From Hadesarchaea archaeon (GTDB lineage Archaea; Hadarchaeota; Hadarchaeia; Hadarchaeales; WYZ-LMO6): DNA of 39,607 nt. Below the pieces are notes generated by a model. The model saw only the letters and a list, made by a program, of their open reading frames with translations, searched no databases and had not been told where the DNA came from. A program made the position numbers and the translations under genes. The stretch is from assembly GCA_029259185.1 (NCBI GenBank), contig JAPDJF010000017.1, positions 1 to 39,607 of the forward strand, written 5' to 3'. Numbering within the stretch: position 1 is the stretch's first letter; each line of letters starts with the position of its first letter. Below, piece after piece: positions 15,880-23,660 of this stretch.

Positions 15880-17457
15880 GTGAGGACTTTAGCGGATGAA
15901 CTGTTCAGGGAATTTCGAGAGCACTCGGTAAGTGAGTTCTTTCGGAAGAATGCAGCGATGCTTGGATATACCGGAAAAATCAGGTCGCTCACCACCGTCG
16001 TACATGAGGGAGTTACGAACTCAATCGATGCATGTGAGGAGGCTGGCATACTCCCGGAAGTGAAAGTTTGGATAAAGAGGGTGAACGAAGAGCCTGACCA
16101 TTTCCACGTGATTATAGAGGATAACGGCCCGGGGATACCTGAGGAGTTCATTCCGGATGTGTTCGGTAAGATGCTTGCGGGGACGAAATTACATCGAAAC
16201 CAACAACAGAGGGGCCAGCAGGGGATAGGTGTATCGGGTGCGACGATGTTCGCCCAGATGACCACCGGCAAGCCAACCGAAGTCATCACCTCTACCGGTA
16301 ACGGGGAGATAGTGAGGGCAGAGGTGATGATAGATGTGAACAAGAATGTGGGACAGGTAATCAGGAAGACGAAAATGAGGGGGAAGTGGAGGGGGACAAA
16401 GGTGAGGTTCGATGTCAAAGATGTTTCGTACATCCGTTCTAGGTATGGACCTTTCAACTATCTCAGGTTGACCGCGATAGCGAATCCACATGTCAGAATA
16501 ATTTTCGAAGAGCCGGATGGAACCCTGACGGTGTTTGAGAGGGGAAGCGAGGAGATCCCGGATAGGCCTAAGCCGATGCCACTCCATCCAGCAGGCGTAA
16601 TGGCCGATGATCTATTGGTTTTGGCGAAGCTCACCAAGAGCAAGACGGTAGGTAATTTTCTCGTCTCCGAGCTCTCGAGGATGACAAAAGAAAGAGTAAG
16701 TGAGGTCGAGCGGATCTCGGGGGTGAACATGCGAAAGAAACCATCTGAACTCACGTGGGAAGATGCGGAGAAGGTAGTGAGGGCGTTTAGGAAAATGAAA
16801 TTTATGGCTCCCTCCACCTCCGGACTTAGACCGATAGGGAAAGAGAATATCGAGAAGGGTATCCACCAGATCTTGAGTCCAGAGTTCGTTGCGGTGGTGA
16901 GCAGACCCCCAAAAGTCTATCGGGGGGGAATACCGTTTGCGGTTGAGTCAGCCATAGCCTATGGGGGAGGGGCAGGGAGGGCGGTGGGAAGGAGTGAAGA
17001 AGGCGAGATAGGCGAAGTCGAGACGGAGGGAATGGAGCTGATGCGCTTTGCGAACAGGGTTCCGCTCGTGTTTGATCAGGGGGGATGTGCGATAACGGCA
17101 GCCGTGAAGAGCATAGACTGGAGGAGGTACGGGGTCGACGTGACGACAGCTCCCATGACAGTAATGGTCAACATCGTCTCAAGCTATGTGCCTTACACTT
17201 CGGCCGGTAAGCAGTCAGTTGCGGCGGAGCCTGAGATCTATGAGGAGGTGAGAAACGCTGTGATGGATGTCGCTAGGGAGTTGCGATATCATCTCCATCG
17301 AAAGCAGAGACAAAAGGAGAGAGAGGAGAGGGCGGGAATATTTGAGAAGTACCTCCCAATAATAGCCACAAAGGCTGCGGGGCTCGCCGGGGTGGATCCC
17401 CCGAGTTTTGAAAGGGTTTTGATGAAGGTAATGGGGATGGAGGATGTCGAAGCTTAA
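15880..17457 (+). CDS. top6B: DNA topoisomerase VI subunit B
   Basis: The ATPase subunit of the type IIB topoisomerase that relaxes and decatenates DNA. Its GHKL fold shows the N box [14 protein letters not shown], the G1 box [10 protein letters not shown] and the G2 region [18 protein letters not shown], all in the first 130 residues. A helix-two-turns-helix segment follows, then the transducer domain with the switch-lysine region [14 protein letters not shown]. Length (525) fits the family. The start is GTG at 15880. The 3' end overlaps top6A by 14 bp, the usual coupling for equal subunit synthesis. Confidence 0.97.
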   Translation: MRTLADELFREFREHSVSEFFRKNAAMLGYTGKIRSLTTVVHEGVTNSIDACEEAGILPEVKVWIKRVNEEPDHFHVIIEDNGPGIPEEFIPDVFGKMLAGTKLHRNQQQRGQQGIGVSGATMFAQMTTGKPTEVITSTGNGEIVRAEVMIDVNKNVGQVIRKTKMRGKWRGTKVRFDVKDVSYIRSRYGPFNYLRLTAIANPHVRIIFEEPDGTLTVFERGSEEIPDRPKPMPLHPAGVMADDLLVLAKLTKSKTVGNFLVSELSRMTKERVSEVERISGVNMRKKPSELTWEDAEKVVRAFRKMKFMAPSTSGLRPIGKENIEKGIHQILSPEFVAVVSRPPKVYRGGIPFAVESAIAYGGGAGRAVGRSEEGEIGEVETEGMELMRFANRVPLVFDQGGCAITAAVKSIDWRRYGVDVTTAPMTVMVNIVSSYVPYTSAGKQSVAAEPEIYEEVRNAVMDVARELRYHLHRKQRQKEREERAGIFEKYLPIIATKAAGLAGVDPPSFERVLMKVMGMEDVEA

Positions 17458-18547
17458 GGGGTTAGGGGGAGAACGCAAGAAAAAAGTTCTAGCCAAGCTC
17501 GGAGAGTTTGGGAAAGCCATCGTTCAAGATTTTGAGAGGGGAATTCCACCAAGGCTCAAGATTCCATCGAGGGGCACTTCGAACATAGTGTATGACGAAA
17601 GACATAGATACTATGTCTTGGGACCAGCTTACGGGATCCGCTCTGCTGCCAGCATGACGCAAGTAAAGAAATTGGCTCAAACCCTCTGTGTGGCGGATTT
17701 TTGTAGGCAACTAGTTAATTCTGGGAAGTTTGCTACCCTTAGGGAAATGTACTACACAGCCGAGGGGTGGGAGACCGGACCGTTCTATGATCAAGAGGAG
17801 TCAAACATTCTGGTAGAGGATCTAGAGGCCATCTTCGGACTCAAAAGGGAGGACTTGGGGTTGATGCCCGAAGAGGATGGCGCTGCAGTCTTCGGGGAGA
17901 TAGTTTTGAAGGAAGACAACTCGGTGATCGATGCGACAAAGGCGGGGAGAGGGGGATATACCATCCCGCCGACGATCGATGAGGTAGAATTTGTAAAATG
18001 CAAAGCTAAACGTGTGATAGCGATCGAAACAATGGGTATGTACCATCGTTTCGTCCAAGAACGTGCGTGGAAGAGGTTTAATGCCCTGATAGTAGGGCTC
18101 AAGGGGCAAGCCGCTAGAGCCACGAGGAGGTTCATAAAAAGGGTGAACGAAGAGCTCGGATTGCCTGTCTACTTGTTCACCGATGGCGACCCATTTGGCT
18201 TTCACATAGCGATGGTAATCATTTCGGGCAGCGCTAAACTCGCATACATAAATCACGAACTCGCGGTCCCTGATGCGAAGTATATCGGGGTGACGGCAAG
18301 CGATATAACGAATTACAAACTTCCAACGGACAAACTCCGGGAGCTCGATGTGGCCCGTCTAAAACAGTTGCAGAAAGATCCTAGGTATAACACGGAGTTC
18401 TGGCAGAGAGAGATCAAGAAGATGATTGAGCTCGGGAAGAAAGCCGAACAGCAGGCATTTGCGAAATACGGGTTGGAGTATGTGGTTAAGGAGTATCTCC
18501 CCGCCAAGCTTAGAGAGGTCGAGGGAGAAAAGTTCATCAATCCCTAG
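17444..18547 (+). CDS. top6A: DNA topoisomerase VI subunit A
   Basis: The DNA-cleaving subunit, homologous to Spo11. The catalytic tyrosine lies in [12 protein letters not shown] (Y103 or Y104), in the winged-helix CAP domain. The TOPRIM domain shows [10 protein letters not shown] (metal-binding Glu) and [12 protein letters not shown] (DxD). Length (367) is normal. It ends the operon that begins at aIF-1A. There is no sign of truncation or fusion. Confidence 0.97.
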   Translation: MSKLKGLGGERKKKVLAKLGEFGKAIVQDFERGIPPRLKIPSRGTSNIVYDERHRYYVLGPAYGIRSAASMTQVKKLAQTLCVADFCRQLVNSGKFATLREMYYTAEGWETGPFYDQEESNILVEDLEAIFGLKREDLGLMPEEDGAAVFGEIVLKEDNSVIDATKAGRGGYTIPPTIDEVEFVKCKAKRVIAIETMGMYHRFVQERAWKRFNALIVGLKGQAARATRRFIKRVNEELGLPVYLFTDGDPFGFHIAMVIISGSAKLAYINHELAVPDAKYIGVTASDITNYKLPTDKLRELDVARLKQLQKDPRYNTEFWQREIKKMIELGKKAEQQAFAKYGLEYVVKEYLPAKLREVEGEKFINP

Positions 18548-18638
18548 CTTTTTTAGGTCGAGTTTGGAAAGTTAGCCACTTCCGAGAGCGGATAAGAATT
18601 TATGAGAGTTGTTGGAATACTAACTAATGCCGGGGAGT

Positions 18639-18791
18639 GCCGGGGTGCTGCCAGCAGCCCGATAGCTCAGTAGGTAGAGCGCTCGGCTGTTAAACCCGGC
18701 ATGGATGAAGAGCGAGCCTCAAAGGGTTGAAACGACATGGCCGGGTACCGCAACCGAGCGGTCAGAGGTTCGAGTCCTCTCCCCGGCGCCA
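18639..18791 (+). tRNA. tRNA-Asn(GUU) with two introns (8/9 and 37/38)
   Basis: Intron 1 is 18647-18663 (17 nt) between U8 and A9. Its BHB is strict: CGGG (18641-18644) pairs with CCCG (18658-18661), bulges are GUG and AUA, inner helix is CUG/CAG and outer helix is GC/GC. Intron 2 is 18693-18752 (60 nt) after A37. Its 7-bp inner helix is ACCCGGC/GCCGGGU, bulges are UAA and CAA, and central helix CUGU/ACCG has one mismatch. The spliced product is a complete cloverleaf: acceptor GCCGGGG/CCCCGGC, anticodon GUU at 18689-18691, stem CUCGG/CCGAG, T arm AGAGG/CCUCU, G73 at 18788, then CCA. A copy of GCCGGGG also lies just upstream at 18629-18635. Confidence 0.9.
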
Positions 18792-18836
18792 TTTTGACTC
18801 GAGAAACGAGCGATAGCTTTATTTCGAATTCTTTCT

Positions 18837-19841
18837 ATGGTAAGCGAGGTTCGGGGAGTGAAAATCTTATTCATATCAAGAACAGAAATCGAAGAGTTAC
18901 TTTTGATGCATGATGTGATTAGAGCAGTTGAGGAAGCTTTCAGGGCGAAAGGGCTCGGGAAAGTTCAGATGCCTTCGAAATCATACGTGTACCTCGATCG
19001 GTATGGGGGGGATTTCAGAGTGATGCCTGCTTACTTGGAAGAATCCGGCGCAACTGGGGTAAAGATCGTAAATGTTCACCCGAGAAACCCGAAGGAGTTC
19101 AATCTCCCAACGGTCATGGCAACGATCTTATTGTTAGATCAGAGAACAGGGGAGCCTCTAGCCATAATGGATGGGACCCACATCACAAACTTGAGGACGG
19201 GGGCAGGTGGGGCCATCGCGGCGAAATACCTAGCCCGGAGGAACTCCCATACGGCTGGCATGGTCGGGGCAGGGATTCAAGCAAGGGCTCAGTTGATGGC
19301 ACTATCGGAGCTATTCGAAATCGAGAGGGTGAAGGTGTGCTCTCGAACTCCTGAGAGTGCCAGAAGATACGCTGAAGAAATGAGTAAGCGACTGGGTGTG
19401 GATATCCGAGTGGTGAGCGAACCTGAGGAGGCGGTGAAAGATGTGGATATCGTGGTAACCTCCACTCCATCCAGGATTCCCCTAGTTCTAGACGAATGGG
19501 TAGCGGAGGGGACACACATCAACGCGATAGGCGCCGATGCTCCCGGGAAAGAAGAAATAGACCCGTTATTACTGAAACGGGCGAAGATCGTTGTCGATGA
19601 TTGGAGGCAAGCTGCGCACTCGGGGGAAATAAACGTTCCGCTGGCAAAAGGGTTGATCACAAAGGACGACATCTATGGGGAACTAGGGGAAATCGTGGCT
19701 GGAAAAAAATGTGGGCGTGCTTCGGAGGAAGAGATAACGGTTTTCGATTCGACGGGACTAGCGATCCAAGATGTGGCCACCGCTTGGTTCGTTTATCAGA
19801 AAGCGAGGGAGGAAGGAAAAGGGTCGGAGATGGAGCTTTGA
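18837..19841 (+). CDS. Ornithine cyclodeaminase/alanine dehydrogenase-family protein
   Basis: A 334-residue NAD(P)-dependent enzyme of the OCD/mu-crystallin family. Family members include archaeal alanine dehydrogenase, ornithine cyclodeaminase and imine reductases. The N-terminal half carries KIVNVHPRNP and the substrate-site lysine region. ITNLRTGAGGAIAAKYLAR leads to the Rossmann glycine motif GMVGAGIQARAQL (about 141-153). The dimer/active-site segment SGEINVPLAKG and FDSTGLAIQDVATA follow. Length is standard. The exact substrate cannot be told from sequence; archaeal members near this length are often alanine dehydrogenases. It converges on the DHH gene with a 2-bp gap. Confidence 0.85.
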   Translation: MVSEVRGVKILFISRTEIEELLLMHDVIRAVEEAFRAKGLGKVQMPSKSYVYLDRYGGDFRVMPAYLEESGATGVKIVNVHPRNPKEFNLPTVMATILLLDQRTGEPLAIMDGTHITNLRTGAGGAIAAKYLARRNSHTAGMVGAGIQARAQLMALSELFEIERVKVCSRTPESARRYAEEMSKRLGVDIRVVSEPEEAVKDVDIVVTSTPSRIPLVLDEWVAEGTHINAIGADAPGKEEIDPLLLKRAKIVVDDWRQAAHSGEINVPLAKGLITKDDIYGELGEIVAGKKCGRASEEEITVFDSTGLAIQDVATAWFVYQKAREEGKGSEMEL

Positions 19842-19843
19842 AT

Positions 19844-20830
19844 TCATCTTCTCAGTCCTGCGTCCCTGGGGAGGACGGGTGATATCTCCTTTTTCAGGGT
19901 TTCCAAGAAAGTGTCGAAGAGTTCGACCGGGATCGATGCTCCGGCGGCTCCCTCGTGTCCCCCTCCAGACCCACCTATCCTTTCCACTATCCCGCGCAAG
20001 AGTTCGTTGAGATCGATCCTTACTCCAGCTCTCCTCCTTATGCTGATATCAACCTCTTTCTCACTCCTCCTCGTAGCCATCCCTATGTCCGCCCCCGTAA
20101 TTCCTAAGGAATGGAAGGCAGCTTTGCTAAGGGATCCGGATGGAAGATCCAGAACCATGGCTAGATTTCCCTCTTTCATAACGTGTTTTTTCACGTATTC
20201 CCATGTCTCCCATTCTCTCTTCGTAGCCTTCACCGCTCGCTCGATAATTTCAGGTATCTCGGTGGGCGGGGTGTTTTTGGCTAGAGCTTCAACCACATCT
20301 CGTTTGTAATGATAGTCTCCTGGGACCTCACCTAGGGCTTGGCTCAGGAGGCCAGCTTCCATGTAAATCGTGTGCCTGTTGTATTTGTTAAGGGTTTCCA
20401 ACACAAAAGGGGTTTCCTCACAGTAGTCCCCTATTGCCCCCCATAGGGCCACACGATCCAAATCGGGGTCGAGTGAGGATTGGAACAACCTGAAGGTGAG
20501 TTCAGAAGTGCTGGCACCTATCTCATGTACGAACTGAGTTACTGGTACGTCCCTCTTGAGGGTATCGGGGGGGAGAGGGTGGTGGTCGATGTAGAGGATT
20601 TCGTTGTGGAGGGCAAGCTCCCTCATCCTCTCGAATATCTGGTTCTTCTGAGTCTCATTGATTGCGATATCCAGAATTATCACGGTCGTCCCGACTTCGA
20701 TCTCGTTGAGGTCCCTCAGGAGAGTTACTGGTCTCGTGAACCATATCTCTACGTCTGGGAAACTAGCCTTGGCTAGGGCAGCCGAGCACACACCATCCGT
20801 GTCCCCATGGGCCAATATCTTGGTTACCAA
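19844..20830 (-). CDS. DHH/DHHA1-family phosphoesterase (RecJ-like)
   Basis: A 328-residue phosphoesterase. The N-terminal DHH domain shows AHGDTDGVCSA (8-14), IILDIA and the namesake IDHHP. The C-terminal DHHA1 domain carries GGSGGGHEGAAGAS, the nucleotide or ssDNA-binding motif. The family contains RecJ exonucleases, nano-RNases and the archaeal GINS-associated nuclease GAN. GAN and Cdc45-like proteins are usually longer (about 450 residues), so a RecJ-like or nanoRNase role is more likely. No GINS gene is nearby. Confidence 0.85.
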   Translation of the reverse strand: MVTKILAHGDTDGVCSAALAKASFPDVEIWFTRPVTLLRDLNEIEVGTTVIILDIAINETQKNQIFERMRELALHNEILYIDHHPLPPDTLKRDVPVTQFVHEIGASTSELTFRLFQSSLDPDLDRVALWGAIGDYCEETPFVLETLNKYNRHTIYMEAGLLSQALGEVPGDYHYKRDVVEALAKNTPPTEIPEIIERAVKATKREWETWEYVKKHVMKEGNLAMVLDLPSGSLSKAAFHSLGITGADIGMATRRSEKEVDISIRRRAGVRIDLNELLRGIVERIGGSGGGHEGAAGASIPVELFDTFLETLKKEISPVLPRDAGLRR

Positions 20831-20920
20831 ATTTGACCCGTTTCATTTTGGAGGCCGAGGATTTAATTTCGCCGGCGTCGAAATGCATTATAATCTGATC
20901 GGTATAAAGGAATTGGGCCC

Positions 20921-21055
20921 GGGCCCGTAAGTGGCCAAGCCACCGGGAAGCTCAGCCAGGTTAGAGCGCCCGACAACGTTAGTTGGGCGAAGCTCATAGG
21001 TGAAAGAGCCTGGGAGACCGGGTGGTCGGGCGTTCGAATCGCCCCGGGCCCACCA
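20921..21055 (+). tRNA. Elongator tRNA-Met(CAU) with three introns (9/10, 30/31, 37/38)
   Basis: Intron 1 (20930-20949) has central helix CCCG/CGGG, bulges UAA and AAG, and inner GUGGC/GCCAC. Intron 2 (20973-20991) has outer GAG/CUC, central CGCC/GGCG, bulges CGA and AAG, and inner CAAC/GUUG. Intron 3 (20999-21016) has central CUCA/UGGG, bulges UAG and AGA (or a 2-nt 5' bulge), and a short inner helix. Removing all three gives acceptor GGGCCCG/CGGGCCC, D stem GCUC/GAGC, anticodon arm CCCGG-CUCAUAA-CCGGG, T arm GGGCG/CGCCC, A73 (21052) and encoded CCA. The G1-C72 pair marks an elongator, since archaeal initiators have A1-U72. The unspliced gene has no valid anticodon stem. Confidence 0.88.
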
Positions 21056-21092
21056 GGATTTTTAGTCACTGGCTGAGATTTATTGGGTTTTC

Positions 21093-22340
21093 GTGTCAGC
21101 TCTGGGTGTGTTCTCAGCCGATTTGCACATCCATTCCAAGTATTCGGGAGGAACGTCATCTAGGATGAACCTTAAAACGGTATCCCAACAGGCAAGGCTC
21201 AAGGGGCTCGACATCGTGGGTACGGGGGATATATTCCATCCCGAGTGGATGGAGAGTGTTGAAGAGGAGTTAGTTAGGGTCGAAGAAGGTACTTTCGAGC
21301 ATCCTGAGTATAAAACTAGGTTCTTGCTTACGGCGGAAGTTGAGGATTCGAAAAGAGTCCATCATCTTATCCTCTTCCCCTCGATTTCGATAGTCAGGGA
21401 GGTGGGTGAACGGTTCATGAAGGATTCTCCGAGCTTGAAGCTCGATGGTCGCCCTCGACTGAGGTTGAGTGCACCCGAGATAGCGGAGATAGTGGTTGAG
21501 CAGGGCTGCCTGATAGGACCGGCCCACGCCTTCACCCCTTGGACGAGCGTATACAAGGAGTTTGATTCTTTAGTGGAGTGTTATATGGACATGCGTGCCA
21601 AGGTGAGCTTCTTAGAGCTCGGGCTGAGTGCGGATACTTCTATGGCAGACAGGATATCGGAGCTGTCCGACCTGACATTTCTCTCCAATAGTGATTCCCA
21701 CAGCCCTTGGCCCGACAAGCTCGGAAGAGAGTTCAACAGATTCGAATTGGCTTCACCTTCTTTTGAGGAGGTGCGTAGGGCCATCGAGCGGAGGGCCGGG
21801 AGACGTGTTGAGCTGAATGTGGGGTTCGACCCCCGGCTGGGTAAATATCACCGCACCGCTTGCGCCCGTTGTTTCAAACAATTCGGGCTGATGGATGCAG
21901 AAAATCTCGGCTGGAAGTGCGATCGTTGTGGGGGGATGATCAAAAAGGGGGTTTTGGATCGCATAAATGAACTCGCTGACCGTTCTGAGCCCGTACATCC
22001 AGCTCACAGGCCACCTTACCTGCGGGTGGCCCCGCTTGCCGAGATCATAGCGCTCGCGGTGGGGGAGGGAACGGACACCCATCATCCTGAGGTGCAAAAG
22101 GTATGGGCCAAGCTGGTTAGGAGATTCGGCAACGAGATAAGGGTGTTAGTGGATGTTCCCCCCGGGGAGATAGAGTCGGTTGGGGGTTCAGGGATTGCAG
22201 TTTTGGTTGAAGCCTTCCGTAACCAAGAGCTAAAGGTGATCGATGGTGGGGGTGGACGCTACGGTCGTCTGGAGGTTCCCTCAGAGCTACTGGTACACCA
22301 CCCGAAGAGGGTTCAGCGAAGGCTCACGGAGTTTGGGTGA
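21093..22340 (+). CDS. Endonuclease Q (PHP-domain DNA repair nuclease)
   Basis: A 415-residue protein of the TIGR00375/EndoQ family, which nicks DNA 5' of deaminated bases (uracil, hypoxanthine) and abasic sites. The N-terminal PHP domain shows ADLHIHSKYSGG, GTGDIFHP, LTAEVED, GPAHAFTPW and SNSDSHSPW, which supply the metal ligands. A zinc finger follows (CARCF then WKCDRCGG). A C-terminal domain holds a helix-hairpin-helix-like VPPGEIESVGGSGIAVLVEAF. Length matches Thermococcales EndoQ. The start is GTG at 21093, 38 bp after tRNA-Met on the same strand. EndoQ is patchily distributed among archaea, so this is a useful lineage marker. Confidence 0.85.
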   Translation: MSALGVFSADLHIHSKYSGGTSSRMNLKTVSQQARLKGLDIVGTGDIFHPEWMESVEEELVRVEEGTFEHPEYKTRFLLTAEVEDSKRVHHLILFPSISIVREVGERFMKDSPSLKLDGRPRLRLSAPEIAEIVVEQGCLIGPAHAFTPWTSVYKEFDSLVECYMDMRAKVSFLELGLSADTSMADRISELSDLTFLSNSDSHSPWPDKLGREFNRFELASPSFEEVRRAIERRAGRRVELNVGFDPRLGKYHRTACARCFKQFGLMDAENLGWKCDRCGGMIKKGVLDRINELADRSEPVHPAHRPPYLRVAPLAEIIALAVGEGTDTHHPEVQKVWAKLVRRFGNEIRVLVDVPPGEIESVGGSGIAVLVEAFRNQELKVIDGGGGRYGRLEVPSELLVHHPKRVQRRLTEFG

Positions 22341-22346
22341 AAAAGA

Positions 22347-23660
22347 TCATCGAAGCCAAGTGGGGATTCGATCAAGTCTGGTGAGATCCTCAAAAGTCTC
22401 CCTTTCCCGTATTATCTCACTCTTCCCGTTTCGGACGAGAACCATAGCTGGTCTCGGTTTAGCCGTGTGCTGGTTCGACATCGCCAGCCCGTACGCCCCC
22501 ACATCGAAGATAACGGCAAGATCCCCCCTCTCTGCCCTCGGTAACATCCTTTCCTTACCTAAGAAATCGCCTGATTCGCAAAGAGGTCCCGCGATATTCG
22601 TTAACGTGTCATTCGTGTGGTTCATCTTGTTGGCGAGTTCGATATGGTGGTATGCTCCGTAAAGCGCAGGTCTTAAGAGCGCGTTCATGCCGGCATCCAC
22701 CGAGATCCATACGGGCATTCCTGGCCGCTCCTTTACGTATCCCACCCTAGCCAGGAGAACCCCCGCATCTCCCACTATGTACCTCCCAGGCTCAAAGAAG
22801 AGGGCATGTTTTTCCAATTTCTTGTCTTCCTCTATTTGCTCCACTTTGGAGATCATACGTTCGGCGACTTCTTCAATATCGAGTTCCCTTTCACCCGGTC
22901 TGTAAGGAATCCCTACTCCTCCACCGAAATCGATGAACTTGAGAGTTATCCCCAGCTCCTCTTTCAAGGTGCCAACGAACCTCATGAGCTTTTCAGCCTC
23001 TTCCTCGAAAGGAGAGGGATCCAAAATTTGGGAGCCTATATGTGCATGAACCCCAATGACTTCGACGTTCTCCATCCCCTCTGCAGCTCGATACGCCGCT
23101 AAGGCCTGACCGCTTGACATATCGAATCCGAATTTGCTCTCCCTGAGTCCAGTGGCTATGTAGGGGTGAGTTGGGGTCCTCACATCAGGGTTCACTCTAA
23201 AGCCTATCCGTGCACGGGTCTTCAGTTTTTCAGCTAGCGAGTCGATTACTTTGAGTTCTTGGAGGTTGTCCACGTTTATAACTACATCGTTCTTTATCGC
23301 AAGTTCGAGTTCTTCTGTACTCTTGAAGTTTCCGTTGAAGACCATCGAGTTTCCAGGGATTCCCATTTCTAGGGAGAGTCGAAGCTCGTTTTCGGAACTA
23401 ACATCAGCTCCAGCACCCTCCTCTTGTAAAATTTTTACCACAGCTGAGTTCGAGTTGGCTTTGAGGGCGTAGCAGATATGGATTTCCTCCCGTCTTCTGG
23501 TGAAAGCCCTCCGGAACTTTCGATAGTTCTCCCTTATCCGGATCTCATCCATAACGTAGAGGGGAGTCCCGAATTCCTCGGCCAACTCCACTGCATCCGC
23601 TCCCCCAACCACGAGATGCCCCAAAGAGTTTACCTCGAAGTGGGGTTTGAGCATCAGCAC
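22347..23660 (-). CDS. lysA: Diaminopimelate decarboxylase
   Basis: A PLP enzyme that decarboxylates meso-diaminopimelate to lysine, the last step of the DAP pathway. 437 residues. The Schiff-base lysine is in ICYALKANSN, with GVHAHIGSQI, the PLP-phosphate region FIDFGGGVGIPY, FEPGRYIVGDAG and the substrate-binding GPLCESGDFLG. The fold is an alanine-racemase TIM barrel plus beta domain. A second ATG two codons in is an equal start candidate. The 5' end overlaps the aminotransferase gene by 7 bp, so the two form an operon. No other DAP-pathway gene (dapA, dapB, dapL, dapF) is in the window. Confidence 0.95.
   Translation of the reverse strand: MLMLKPHFEVNSLGHLVVGGADAVELAEEFGTPLYVMDEIRIRENYRKFRRAFTRRREEIHICYALKANSNSAVVKILQEEGAGADVSSENELRLSLEMGIPGNSMVFNGNFKSTEELELAIKNDVVINVDNLQELKVIDSLAEKLKTRARIGFRVNPDVRTPTHPYIATGLRESKFGFDMSSGQALAAYRAAEGMENVEVIGVHAHIGSQILDPSPFEEEAEKLMRFVGTLKEELGITLKFIDFGGGVGIPYRPGERELDIEEVAERMISKVEQIEEDKKLEKHALFFEPGRYIVGDAGVLLARVGYVKERPGMPVWISVDAGMNALLRPALYGAYHHIELANKMNHTNDTLTNIAGPLCESGDFLGKERMLPRAERGDLAVIFDVGAYGLAMSNQHTAKPRPAMVLVRNGKSEIIRERETFEDLTRLDRIPTWLR

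Noticed and set aside
18693..18752. C/D-box guide RNA in the tRNA-Asn 37/38 intron
   Set aside because: A C-like AUGAAGA (18705-18711) is present, but there is no convincing D or D' box and no guide complementary to the tRNA.
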